Source: Agarophyton chilense (lineage: Eukaryota; Rhodophyta; Florideophyceae; Gracilariales; Gracilariaceae). Taken from it: a stretch of DNA of 64,000 nt. This document shows, piece by piece, positions 11,081 to 20,891 of the stretch. The notes under the pieces are model-generated. The model saw only the letters and a list, made by a program, of their open reading frames with translations. It had not been told where the DNA came from and ran no database searches. How positions within the stretch are numbered: the stretch's first letter is position 1; every line of letters begins with the position of its first letter. The DNA lies in the NCBI GenBank assembly GCA_030374765.1, contig JARGXX010000088.1, forward strand, positions 2,976,001 through 3,040,000, given 5' to 3'. Made by a program: the position numbers and the translations under genes.

Positions 11081-11112
11081 AAGAGCTCTTCTTTGCTCTG
11101 CACCAAACCCGT

Positions 11113-11552
11113 TGTCGTACAATAACCTCTGGGGTATGCTACTGTCTTGTCTCGGGAGCGTGATGACGCTCAATATTAAAAGGTAGACGTAATAAACCTC
11201 GATGGTAACAGGGCATCGTGAAAACCCGCAGTGGCAAACGGCGGGGCAAATAGACTATACCGTGTAGGTGAACTATGGTAAGCGTCGACGCACGAGAAAG
11301 CCTGTGTGGTAGTTGAAAAACGATAAACCGAAAGGTATAGTCGTGACCTGCGTGGTGTCTGTCTTTATCAAATTACGATGGGGGAGGTGCAGTTCTCTAT
11401 ATGAAGTGGACTGCAATCTCCAGATCACCCGGGAGGTGCCAGCAAGGCACGGTCTTTGACCTAGTGTCAGAGATCTGGCCAGCACTGGCTACAGTGCCAG
11501 GTGGCCACTCCACTACTGTACTAAAATAAATATAATTACAATTACTATTACT
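11113..11552. repeat. repeat X, left part, interrupted by element 1
   Basis: From TGTCGTACAAT at 11113 to TTACT at 11548-11552 this matches 50194-50658 closely. The same repeat resumes on the far side of element 1 at 21806. Repeat X begins TGTCGTA and, in the copy near 51.7 kb, ends TACGACA, so it has LTR-like inverted tips. Its right part near the junction is AT-rich, like the end of an LTR R region. Confidence 0.75.
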
Positions 11553-12465
11553 TGTGGAGCAACACCCGGCGACGGGAAGTGCTCTCAAGGTGTTCGAAGC
11601 CTTGCTCCCTGGGGGAGGCAGACTCAGAGACAGAGCCCTCCGTTCCACCCGTAGTGTGGGGTGTAACTCCCACGGGGGATTCCGGCAGTACCGACGGAGG
11701 TGAGGGGTTGAAACCGTTGGATCGGGAATGGGTATGGGTATCCCAAAGAATGGGGGAAAATCCGGCGAAGAAGAAAAACGGGGCGAGGGTCGGGCACTAT
11801 CAGGCACCGGACCCGAGAACCAGAAAAGGGGCGAAACAACAAAAGAAACCCAATACAGGGGCGAAAACCTGTCCTCGAAAGGAAACACAAAAAGCACGCA
11901 GCAAGTAAGCAGAACCCCCACGGGGTATCGTGCACGCAGGTCGTCTGAGCGGTCCCAAGGGGGTGGTTGCACGGAACCCAAACGTGGGCACTCTCCAAGT
12001 GGAGTCGTGTCCCTACGCAGGCGTTTCTAACCAGAGCCCGTTCCGGGTTGTAAGGCCGAAACGATGGCGACGAAGAACCTCTAAAGGTATCGAAGACCAA
12101 CCTTGGTTCCCATTTACTTTGAGCTTCGGACTGTCAGATCTCATCTCCCTAAGTAGGGCCCACTAACTAAACTCTACAGTAGTGCACACCTGCTCAGGGC
12201 CATACACGTGGAGATCCAACTGTCAGGGCCCAAAAGTCCAACGTTCTACAAATATCCGAAAATCGGTGCCAAAATTAAGCCACGTGTATCACGGGGCCAA
12301 TCCAACCATGGGCCATCCGAATTTTCCCTTATAGGCGAATATAACCATAAAACAGTGCCACCTCAGCACACCTTAGAGGGGATCACAATCATAACCCTCG
12401 GAGGGTTCAATCCTCATTCTATGAGTTGCATCTTCAAGTATCCCCTAACTGGGCGTTGCTCTACA
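11553..12465 (-). repeat. element 1 3' LTR
   Basis: Bounded by TG...CA in either orientation. Its inner edge is fixed by the adjoining purine tract and its outer edge by TTACT. It matches 20892-21805 and 50659-51574. Reading frames inside it are not supported as genes. Confidence 0.93.
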
Positions 12466-12478
12466 TCTCCCCTTCCTT
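12466..12478 (-). other. polypurine tract of element 1
   Basis: On the minus strand AAGGAAGGGGAGA immediately precedes the LTR start TGTAGAGC. This is the expected plus-strand primer site of an LTR element and confirms its orientation. Confidence 0.85.
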
Positions 12479-12546
12479 AAGACGAGGAAGAACATTCCGA
12501 GCCGCGGGTGTCTAACTTTCCGATCACTATACATACTTCTTTCCCA

Positions 12547-14404
12547 ATGGGGTCCTTCACCACTTCTGAGGATCGCCACAAAACCGGCACATGGGTACAA
12601 CTTTCTTCTACTCCTCCGACTTTCGGCGATAAGCAACTTCTCGCAACAGCAGTCTCAACCAGCCCTCCCAAGGGAATGAACCCATACGTCATCAACCCAA
12701 TCTCGGGGCCGTCGGCCTCCGCGCCGGCGGACAACGAAGCTCCCCAGCAGGGTGGATATTTCTCCGGTTTGGATGCGGCTCCGTCAGGTACCGAACCTTC
12801 CGCCTCGGCGAGCAACCGACATCCTCAGGAGGATTTGGACATTAACACGGTGGCGTGGAACTCCGCTCATGCGATGCCCTTGGTAGCAAACTCCAGAGGT
12901 TGGATCTCAAACGAATTCTTTCGAAGGTGGAGTCCCCTTACCGATCCGGTGATATATTCCCGCGCTCCGTGGTTCCATCCGACAGCGGTTCGCGACGATG
13001 AGCTCATCGACTCCTACGTGGAGTACGGCTTATTGCCGGGTGGCCTACCTGTTGAGGTTGTACGTTCTCCCGATTGGAGGGCGCGGGTAGCCATAGAGCC
13101 TCAGTATCTATACCGCGGTCGCGGGGAGTCCCTGGATAAGGCGCGCGCAGCGATGGCGGCTCTGGCCTACCAGCGATTGGAGAGGTCACGCTTTGACCAT
13201 CTGGTTCCCCCGGAGTACGGGTTCGATGTCGCCTATTACCGCACGTACGGTGAGGTCTCCTACGGGGATAACCTGGCAGCTTTCCCCGAAGCCGAGTTCG
13301 GCGGACCGGGTGTTCCTCTCCGAGAAGATATGCTCCAATGGAGTCGTCCCATCCTTCGGGCTGAATTCAGGTACCTTCAACGGCAGTTTACCCAATATGG
13401 GTTCGATCGACGCGTGCGCTTCGAGCGCCGCTCGCGCTCCCGTTTCGGGTTCCTTGTCCCGTATCCTCACGTGGAACTGGAGCGTATCCGTAACACGGCG
13501 AAGGTTGGGCGATTCGTGCCCCTTCCAGCTTGGTGGAGTAAGGTCGAGGTCCCATCGAGGGTGCTTTGCTGAACTGCCCCCATGCATCTACTATATCGGG
13601 TCTCCTTTGATGCACGACCCGAACTCGGGATACTGGGCCCTCGTTGCAGCCGAGTGGTCAGCCCGCGTAGCGGCGCACCTCCTCTGGGATGCTCATGACC
13701 ATTTCCGTATCTGGTATATTCCTCCGATGCTACGGAACATCATGCGTCAAATCGACCTTGTCCCAGCGTTGGGTTCGGCCAGCAACGTGCAGGACCTGTA
13801 TCCAATCTTGGACGCGATCGACAACACCCAATGGGATCGAGTTCCGGTGGCAAATCAGCCCTCAGGGGAAGGATCCGCGCGAGACAAGTCTCCTGGCCGG
13901 TACGATCCGGGCTCCGGTAACTGGGTCTATTACAATCCCTTCGAAGGGGTTCGCATTAGCGCGGCGCAAGCACGGGCGCTGATTGACTCGCCTCGACCGA
14001 TGCCGGTGGGACACCCGACGGGGTTCATTTATACCGACGATTACGAGTACGAGCCTCCAGTAGACCTGGAAGGTCCAGCGTTGGATAACGACGTGCCAGC
14101 TCCTAGTGGAGTACTCCCTGTGGAGCCATCTGCACCCTTCCAACCAGTGGGAACGACCTCAGCTGCGGCGGCGAATGCATCCGGTGGCGGTTCACCTGCT
14201 CCCCCCGGGTGCGGTGTGGACACCCTTGCGCAGGCGCCGGTTGCCACTCCGCAAGCGGATAGTGTGCGACAAGGCCTCGTGAACGCAGGCATTCCGATTC
14301 CCCCGGGAATGACGGATGTGAGCCAGATGTTGGCTTTCGCCTCGGCGTACCATCAGGGTCAGAATCCCAACGGTGGGGCGGGTCCCTCCTCGGGCTTTCC
14401 GTAG
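12547..14404 (+). pseudogene. antisense ORF (aORF) of element 1, one frame shift
   Basis: It lies between the 3' LTR and the chromodomain end of pol and runs opposite to pol. It opens after TAA at 12478, first ATG at 12547, and reads to 13572; the reading then resumes in the next frame up to 14404. The overlap is 13193-13572 and the change probably falls near 13.55 kb. Total about 618 codons. The first part is Ser/Pro/Ala-rich; a middle globular part has many Trp/Tyr/Arg residues (SRAPWFHPTAVRDDELIDSY, YWALVAAEWSARVAAHLLWD); the tail is Pro/Ala/Gly-rich. No known domain is recognised. Blocks look comparable to the element 4 aORF, for instance IMRQIDLVPAL...DNTQWDRVPV here against FLRNLGIQDI...LQVKWGKTPA there. 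Whether the frame change is a mutation or is programmed cannot be decided. Confidence 0.7.
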
Positions 14405-14454
14405 TTCTGCGTTCGGGCAATTGTAGAGTCCATAGCTTGGCGACAATAGTAAAC

Positions 14455-14630
14455 TTCTGATATTTGCATAACTTCTTTTCTTCTTCCTTCCTAGGATCTT
14501 AACTTCTACTTCATCTTCTTCCTTCTTAGGATCTTCTTCATCTTCATCTTCATCTTCTTCCCTTCCTAGGGTCCAATCTTCTTCTTAATCTTCTTCTCCA
14601 CTTCGTGGGTCTTCTTTTCCTTTTTCATCA
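14455..14630. repeat. pyrimidine-rich (CTT-type) tract with imperfect 45-bp units
   Basis: On the plus strand CTTCTT-type runs are punctuated three times by a CTTCCTTCCTAGGATCTT-like motif. On the element's own strand it is a GA-rich purine tract between the converging ends of the aORF and pol. It could serve as an internal polypurine tract or a two-way transcription end; both are inference. Confidence 0.6.
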
Positions 14631-14801
14631 TAAACTGTCCTGATAACCGGTGTTGTGTTCCCCGGTTAACGGCGCTAGGCCGAGGGCCAGTAGACCTTCC
14701 CTCTCAATACGTGTTCTTCGGGATACTCTCCTCAATTCCTCTTCAGAGGTCCAACATCTTCCTCACTTCGAGGTCGCATCCACACCAGTTCCCGTGGTGG
14801 C

Positions 14802-15092
14802 TTACCCGACTTGGGCACGATCCAGATTTGGAGGCAAGGTTACCCGAGCGCGTCGGTGATAGGATAAAACCTTAGACCTCGGAAGGTGCTCAATTGGTTC
14901 CACTGTATCCTCATCAGGCGCGAATCCGTACCATCGGACTTGGTAGCGAACTTCTCCCTCGGGGGTGTAGATGTGACGCACGATGCGATCGATAACGAAT
15001 TCCTGCGGGTACACTTTTCCCTGTTCGGGCTTCTCTTCCATCTTGGATCGCTCTAGTTCCCTTGAGGGTGTCAACGTAGGGTCTAGACACAC
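14802..15092 (-). pseudogene. chromodomain C-terminus of element 1 pol
   Basis: The frame contains EFVIDRIVRHIYTPEGEV followed by YQVRWYGFAPDEDTVEPIEH, the classic chromodomain layout: first beta strand, RWYGF, then the DTVEP helix start. The three aromatic-cage positions read Phe, Trp, Phe. This is the part that normally follows integrase in chromoviruses and guides insertion to marked chromatin. It is cut off from the RT frame by about 500 bp of non-open sequence, so it has no start of its own. The stop is at 14802. Confidence 0.85.
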
Positions 15093-15591
15093 CCCGGTGG
15101 GTTCTTTTCCGTGTTGCGAGCGGGTCTCAGCACTTCGTCCAAACGGCGCCGAGTGGCCTGTGGGCTACGTTGTCACTTCCGTCTACGGAGTCAAAACGGC
15201 CCAGTTTTGAGTTTTTCTTAAAGCTGAGATCTTCCCGATAACAACGGTGTTCTTGGATTCCGTGACGGTTGAGAAACCGCGACGCGGTAGCGTCTCCAAT
15301 CTCAGGGGGGTAAGACTTCAACGTCAACCCGAGCTACGGGGACGAAGGTTGCTCCCGTGCAACGCGCCGTGCGACGGAGGCGGTTTGCGCGACGGTTGGT
15401 CGTCAGAGCCTTTTGAATGGCTCGGTGCCATTCGACGTGCGCCACATAAATGCGCGGGCGCCGGTTGCCACTCCGCAAGCGGATGTGAGGTGGCGCTTTC
15501 GACACGCGCTAGCACTCTCCTGAGCTGTCCCCGACGGGTCTCACTCATTTCTTTCCCATTCCTGAGGGTTCCAGTGTCTCCATAGGAGTTC
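15093..15591 (-). other. scrambled segment where the integrase should be
   Basis: Only 500 bp separate the end of the RT-RNaseH frame from the chromodomain, against about 1.2 kb needed for integrase. No HHCC or DDE motif can be read in any minus frame. It contains a copy of a GC-rich motif (GCGCCGGTTGCCACTCCGCA) that also occurs inside the aORF near 14235, in the same orientation. Confidence 0.6.
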
Positions 15592-18500
15592 CTATTCCCA
15601 TTCCATAACGGAGAGCCAAATTTGGTCAACCTCGTCGTCGAGATCTTCCCCGTGCGGGTCCGCTGACACAGCTCGTTCCCGAGAAAGCGGGGTTTGAGTG
15701 TGCGACACCTCAGTGTCTCGTTTGCGGCGGCGGGTGATCGTCGGCTCTGTAGGCGTTCCGGGTGCGGAGTTCTCCACACGACTCTCCCTAGGCGGGTTTT
15801 CGTCATCTTCTCTGACGTCGTGCTCGGCTGGGTCGGCGGTGATGTCGCTACCCATACGCTGGGGTTGTGACTTCTCTGTCGCCGGCTCGGTCGGGCTCGC
15901 CGTCTCACTGCGAGAACTAGATTCCCCGTAAGGGCGACTGGCTGACGCCGAAGCATCGTCCTGCGAAGGAACTAAGTCCTCCTCCCCCTCCCTAGGCGGA
16001 GAGCCAGGAGGCTTGATTACCTCCGGTGGGGGAGTAACTCTGTAAGAGTTCGTTGACTGGGCCCTTGAGGGAGCGGGCCCAGGTTCAGGAGCATCCGAAG
16101 TTTCCGCTGTTGTTCCCAAGCGGGATAGTGCATCAGCTTGAGTATTCAGCTTCCTTTTCTTGTACAGGATCTCAAAGTCGAATTCCGACAGTCGGAGACG
16201 CCAGCGCATAAGGCGGCCCGAGGGTTCGGGGATCTCCAGGAGCCAACGCAAGCATGCGTGGTCCGTATGGACTTTGAAACGAGTACCCATCAGATAGGGG
16301 CGAAGTGTGGCTAAGGCCCACACAACGGCTAAACATTCTTTCTCGGAGACCGAGTAGTTCCTTTCATGGACATTCAGGGAACGTGACCAGTACCCAATAG
16401 GGTGACGTTCACCATCCTCAGAGGATTGGAACAGTGCACACCCTACTTGGTTTGCACTAGCATCGGTGTCCACTTCGTAAGGGAGCCCAGGATTGGGTAG
16501 AGCCAAGATTGGCGGTGATGTTACGGCATTCACCAGTGCCGTGAAGGCAGACGCTTCCGCGTCTCCAAAAGGTTCCAGTTCAACTGGTTGTCCCTTTGTC
16601 AGGAGCCTGTTGAGGGGGGTGGCAATATCCGCAAAGTTCGGGACGAATCGGCGATACACGTTACACAGACCTAAGAAGGATCGCAACTCCGTTTGAGTTT
16701 TCGGGTGTTTTGCTTCCTTCAAGGATTTCACTCGTACTTCATCGATTGAAAGCTGTCCGGGACGGATGATATGACCCAGATACTTAACCGAATCGGTGAA
16801 AAACTCGCACTTCTTGAGTTTCAAGGTGATTCCCGCGTCGCGGAGTATCTTCATTACGTCCCTGACGTGTTCGAGGTGGTCATCCAGGTTGTTGGAGAAG
16901 ACAATAATGTCGTCTAAATACACTAGACACGTCCTCCACTTGAAGGGAGCCAACAGAATGTCTATCGCCCGTTGAAACGTTGCGGGGGCATTTGTCAACC
17001 CAAAAGGCATCCTCCGGAATCGGAAAAGTCCTTGATGACACACGAAAGCCGTTTTGTCTCGATCTTCCTCCCTAATAGGGACTTGCCAGTACCCCGAATT
17101 GGCGTCGAGGGTAGAGAAAACAGTAGCGCTCCCAAGGGAGTCGATGTATTCGTCCATCCAAGGGATCGGGTACACATCCTTAATGGTTACCTCGTTCAGG
17201 CGTCTGTAATCGATGCAGAAACGACACGATCCATCCGGTTTCCGAACTAACACCACTGGTGAGGCCCAAGCGGACTGGGCAGGTTCAATTACGCCCGCTT
17301 TAAGCATCTTCTCCACCTGAGATTTCTCCTCTTCCCGAGCTTTCGGTCCAGCCCTGTAAGGGTGTTGGGCAATAGGCCGAGTGTTCGGTAACAAGTCGAT
17401 GCGGTGTTCTGTAATCCCAATAGTTCCAAGGGAACCATCCCACATGGGGGTAAATTCACGAAGCATGTGCCTCAGCTTCTCGCAATGAGATGCGGGTACA
17501 TGGTTGAGATCCCATTTCTCCAATTTCTGAACAGGATCCGCCTGGTCTGCTCCTGTGATAGGGGCCATAACCTCCTGAGGTTTAAAGTGTTCAGCGTGTG
17601 GAGCTGCAGTCGTATGCTCACCGTCTTCCGCGATTTTGGCAGTGTCCTCCCCCTCTTTAGGGTCCGCCACACCAAGGACCTCTGCGATAGAGATCTTTGT
17701 AGGTACGACCGCATGCGGGTGTGGAAGAACAGAACCCAGGATCTGGTGTTTGACCAAATGCTGCGTTGTCTTTCCAAAGTTGGCTACCAAAACCTTGAAA
17801 GGTTTATCCGGTGCCACGGAGACAACCCCATTCGCAAGGGCGAGTTGACGCCGCGTATACAGAGACGGGTTCGGTTGTACCACATGCACACCAATTTGCT
17901 TGGTAACAACTGTGACCCAAACCTGGGTTTCTGGCGGGATAGCCCCTGACTTCGCAAACTTTACCCGTGTAGACACCGGGTCCTTCTTCACAGATTCCTG
18001 CGCGACAGGGAGAGGAGCGCGTGTTCGCGCTGCTCCCTGTAAGGGTTTACGAACGATTGGGATCGTAGACCCGTCTTCGAGTTCCACAGTTCTATTCCGA
18101 GGACGGATGGCTTCCACGAAGCGGTCGCAAAAGTCACAACCCAGTAGGACTGGTGCTGCAAGTGACTTGCATAAAATAAACTCTAGTTGAACGAGATAGG
18201 AGCCTAACCTCACAATGAGCGAAATTGTACCCAGTGTCCGTAGCGGGTTGTTGTTCGCATCGGCGATATCCAAACGTGGACCGGTACGAACTTGAACCCG
18301 GAGCAGCGGGGGTAACAATTCAACATGAATTAAGTTAGGAGCGGCTCCTGTATCCAGGACAGATATTTGACGAACCATAAACTGGTTGGACAGGCCGAAG
18401 TCGGCGAATACCTTATAATTCCGCTTGGCCATTACCATAACTCGATCCGGAATACGGAGATTACGGGACCGTATCCACGGGCGACGGAGAACACTAAAGT

Positions 18501-18630
18501 ATCCCGAGTTAACGTCGGTGTCAGCCGTTCTCCTTGAAAGTATAGTCACAGCTGGGGAGCGAAGCTGGAGCGCCTCGGGCGTCTTCAACTCCGGCTTAGA
18601 AGACGCCCCTCCCGCAGGGGAGACTCCCAA
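15592..18630 (-). CDS. pol: element 1 pol: protease, reverse transcriptase, RNase H
   Basis: An open frame of about 1012 codons beginning at a TTG; it is open further upstream and lies in the -1 frame relative to gag, so it is probably reached by frameshift. Aspartic protease motif LDTGAAPN lies near 18342-18360. RT has FCIDYRRLN and the YLDDIIVFS active site (16901-16921). RNase H begins YEVDTDASANQVGCALF near 16480. After RNase H comes a roughly 170-residue Pro/Ser/Glu-rich tail not expected in chromoviruses, ending at 15592. Its open frame over 3 kb suggests recent activity. Integrase is absent, so mobility would need help from another copy. Confidence 0.92.
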   Translation of the reverse strand: MGVSPAGGASSKPELKTPEALQLRSPAVTILSRRTADTDVNSGYFSVLRRPWIRSRNLRIPDRVMVMAKRNYKVFADFGLSNQFMVRQISVLDTGAAPNLIHVELLPPLLRVQVRTGPRLDIADANNNPLRTLGTISLIVRLGSYLVQLEFILCKSLAAPVLLGCDFCDRFVEAIRPRNRTVELEDGSTIPIVRKPLQGAARTRAPLPVAQESVKKDPVSTRVKFAKSGAIPPETQVWVTVVTKQIGVHVVQPNPSLYTRRQLALANGVVSVAPDKPFKVLVANFGKTTQHLVKHQILGSVLPHPHAVVPTKISIAEVLGVADPKEGEDTAKIAEDGEHTTAAPHAEHFKPQEVMAPITGADQADPVQKLEKWDLNHVPASHCEKLRHMLREFTPMWDGSLGTIGITEHRIDLLPNTRPIAQHPYRAGPKAREEEKSQVEKMLKAGVIEPAQSAWASPVVLVRKPDGSCRFCIDYRRLNEVTIKDVYPIPWMDEYIDSLGSATVFSTLDANSGYWQVPIREEDRDKTAFVCHQGLFRFRRMPFGLTNAPATFQRAIDILLAPFKWRTCLVYLDDIIVFSNNLDDHLEHVRDVMKILRDAGITLKLKKCEFFTDSVKYLGHIIRPGQLSIDEVRVKSLKEAKHPKTQTELRSFLGLCNVYRRFVPNFADIATPLNRLLTKGQPVELEPFGDAEASAFTALVNAVTSPPILALPNPGLPYEVDTDASANQVGCALFQSSEDGERHPIGYWSRSLNVHERNYSVSEKECLAVVWALATLRPYLMGTRFKVHTDHACLRWLLEIPEPSGRLMRWRLRLSEFDFEILYKKRKLNTQADALSRLGTTAETSDAPEPGPAPSRAQSTNSYRVTPPPEVIKPPGSPPREGEEDLVPSQDDASASASRPYGESSSRSETASPTEPATEKSQPQRMGSDITADPAEHDVREDDENPPRESRVENSAPGTPTEPTITRRRKRDTEVSHTQTPLSRERAVSADPHGEDLDDEVDQIWLSVMEWE

Positions 18631-18632
18631 GT

Positions 18633-20663
18633 TTAGTTTTTCGAAGCGGACCCCACCGAATTCGGTGCAGCTGCCTCGAAGGGGACCGGTTGTTCCCCGT
18701 TCGCGGGTACAAGTTCTGTATCCCTGTCAGCAAGGTGAGCTCGGAGTATCCTTTGTTCCTCATAGGACCTACTCGGGACTCGAGCTTTCTCGTCAGGGGT
18801 CAAAGCCTCGTACTGAGCGATAATTCGTGAACCTTCCCGCAGGGGAAATGTGCAGTGTGGTGCTTTGTGACCACGGAGGTAACACAAATAGCAAATCAGC
18901 TCTGCCGGGTTCGGTTGTGGACGTGAATCCACGCGACGTGGTGCTGTATCCCTCCATCCGGGGCGAGAGAACCGAGCAGCGGTATTCGCAAAAGGTAGCG
19001 ATGCGGCTGGCACCCTCCGTCCGTGGGTATAGAGCGCAGGGTCTTCATCCGTAGTCGGAGCGGATGTCGACGGCAACTCAGACGTACCCATAGATTCGGG
19101 GTTACTTCCCATGAAGTGAATGTTATCATTGACCCCCACAGGGGTAGGGCCTCCTGCGAGTGACAAAGACGAGTTACCTCCATCGGCGAGGAGTGCACTT
19201 GTCGGCCGACTCTTTCGGTTCTGCCGGGCACGGAGAGTATCCCCCTCAGCCTGGGCGTACTGAACCAATTCCAAGTAGGTCAGCTTGCGCTTCTCTTCCC
19301 GATGTCGGGCAACCAATGCCCTTATCGAGGGGTCCAAACCATCCACAAACATGGAGCATCTCTCGTAGGCGGGGAATACATTCCCGCATCGGTGAAACGC
19401 TTTATTCAAGCGAGTTGAATACACCGTTTCGGTTTCCATCGGCTTCTGCCGCGTATCCCTTAATGCAAGGGTTGCTTCCTGAATCGCATTTCCAGTAGCT
19501 TATGACCTCAAGAGGTACTGCACCGCTTCGGGCCAGCACGTGACTCCCCCTTCCGAGGCTCGGGATGATCCACGGACGGAGTTGAACTGGTCTTCAGCCA
19601 TCCCCTTTAAGAAATAGGGTAATGCCAGATACGCTTGCGCTTCACTCATACCAAGGATGTCAGCCTCCTGGACGAACCTCGCAAGGAAATCGAGCACCAG
19701 AATTGGGTCTGTTCCTGTGAACTCCCTCTTCTGTAGGGTGATGCTCAGCCTTTTGATGTAGTCCTTGACCTTACCCGTTCCGCGGGATGTTCGATCTCCC
19801 GAAGGGTTATCCAACCGGTAATAGCGGTACGATAGCAGCTTCCGATAGAGAGGATTCGTCGGCTTCAGCTCCCTTAATCCAAGGTGTTTCCTACCCTTCT
19901 TCCGGGTACGGATTGCCCCTTGAGAGGTGTTAGTAGCCTTCGACCGAGTCGCCCGGGATGACCGGCGTTCATCTTCACTATCCGAAGATTCGGAGGACGA
20001 ACTCGATGACGAGCGATTGGGATCGGAATCCGATAAATCCTCTTGGAGGTGAACCCTCTTCTTGGACTTGCGGCGGTCCCGTTTAGCGGAGCGGTGTTCT
20101 TCGTCTTCCAAAACGTCGGGTTTATCCTTCGAGGCTTCTGTGTCTCCGTCCATACGGATAATGGCCTCGAGGGTGTCCAGCCGAGCGCGGAAGCGTTCCG
20201 CTTGCACGCGGTGTTCCTCCACGAGGCTCCGGTACTCCTGGATAAAGACCTCAGGGGTACCAAAGCTTTCCAAAAGGGAGTTCACATCCCTCCTCAGGGT
20301 ACGAAGGTCATCGGCGACTCCCCGCACCTGGGCGTCCTCCACCTTGAGGCGGAGGGTAGTAACCTCCTGAAGGAGCTCGATGTGAGCCGCGTTGGCGATA
20401 TCGATTCGAGTCTCCAGGCGCTGTAATTCAGGGTCGGCCCGACTTCGGGGTGCTGCTGAGGGGGTCTCCACCACTGGAGCTGGGCCCACAGCCACGACCT
20501 CTGGAGGACCTGAAACCACTGAGGGTGCTCTCCGAGTGTCCGGATCGGTACCGGAATCGTTCCGACCTTCGGGAATTGAGCTCCTCGACCTAGGCGGGGC
20601 CGGGGGCACTGAATCCGCTTGACGGTTCGATCCAGTCCTGGAACCACGGGTAGGCGGCGTCAT
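18633..20663 (-). pseudogene. gag: element 1 gag with one in-frame stop
   Basis: Starts at ATG 20663 (MTPPTRGSRTGSNRQ). An N-terminal Pro/Arg region and a coiled coil precede a Lys/Ser-rich acidic linker, then a capsid-like region. TAA at 19500-19502 interrupts it, but the same frame continues directly (AIQEATLALRDTRQK) to a single zinc knuckle, CYLCYLRGHKAPHC (C-x2-C-x4-H-x4-C), and ends at 18633. The stop codon is therefore a point lesion or a readthrough site inside one gag. At the gag end the bases TCGAAAAACTAAAC allow a -1 shift into pol, though this is not a perfect slippery heptamer. Confidence 0.85.
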
Positions 20664-20871
20664 GCTGCAGACACGACACCGACGATTCGGGGTAACGATG
20701 AAATTCGATCACGAGATTCCCGGAGAACGGATGACGTAACACAAAACAAAAAATAAAAACCAATTCCACCCTTTCCAAAGGAGACCACTACAACAAATCT
20801 TCACGACGGTGCTTCCTCTTCCAAGAGATATTCCAGCACGTGGATGACCAACCCAAAAGTCCGAGAACGGA

Positions 20872-20889
20872 TTCTAAGTCGGGAGACCA
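20872..20889 (-). other. primer-binding site of element 1
   Basis: On the minus strand TGGTCTCCCGACTTAGAA begins 2 nt after the end of the 5' LTR (CTCCACA). Such a TGG-initial stretch pairs with a tRNA 3' CCA end. I could not assign the tRNA species. Confidence 0.75.
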
Positions 20890-20891
20890 CT

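Noticed and set aside
11552-12100. Pairs of 100-190-codon frames in both strands of the element 1 LTRs (also 20.8-21.4 kb and 50.7-51.2 kb)
   Set aside because: They repeat because the LTR is repeated; no domain and many overlapping alternatives. Treated as chance frames in LTR sequence.
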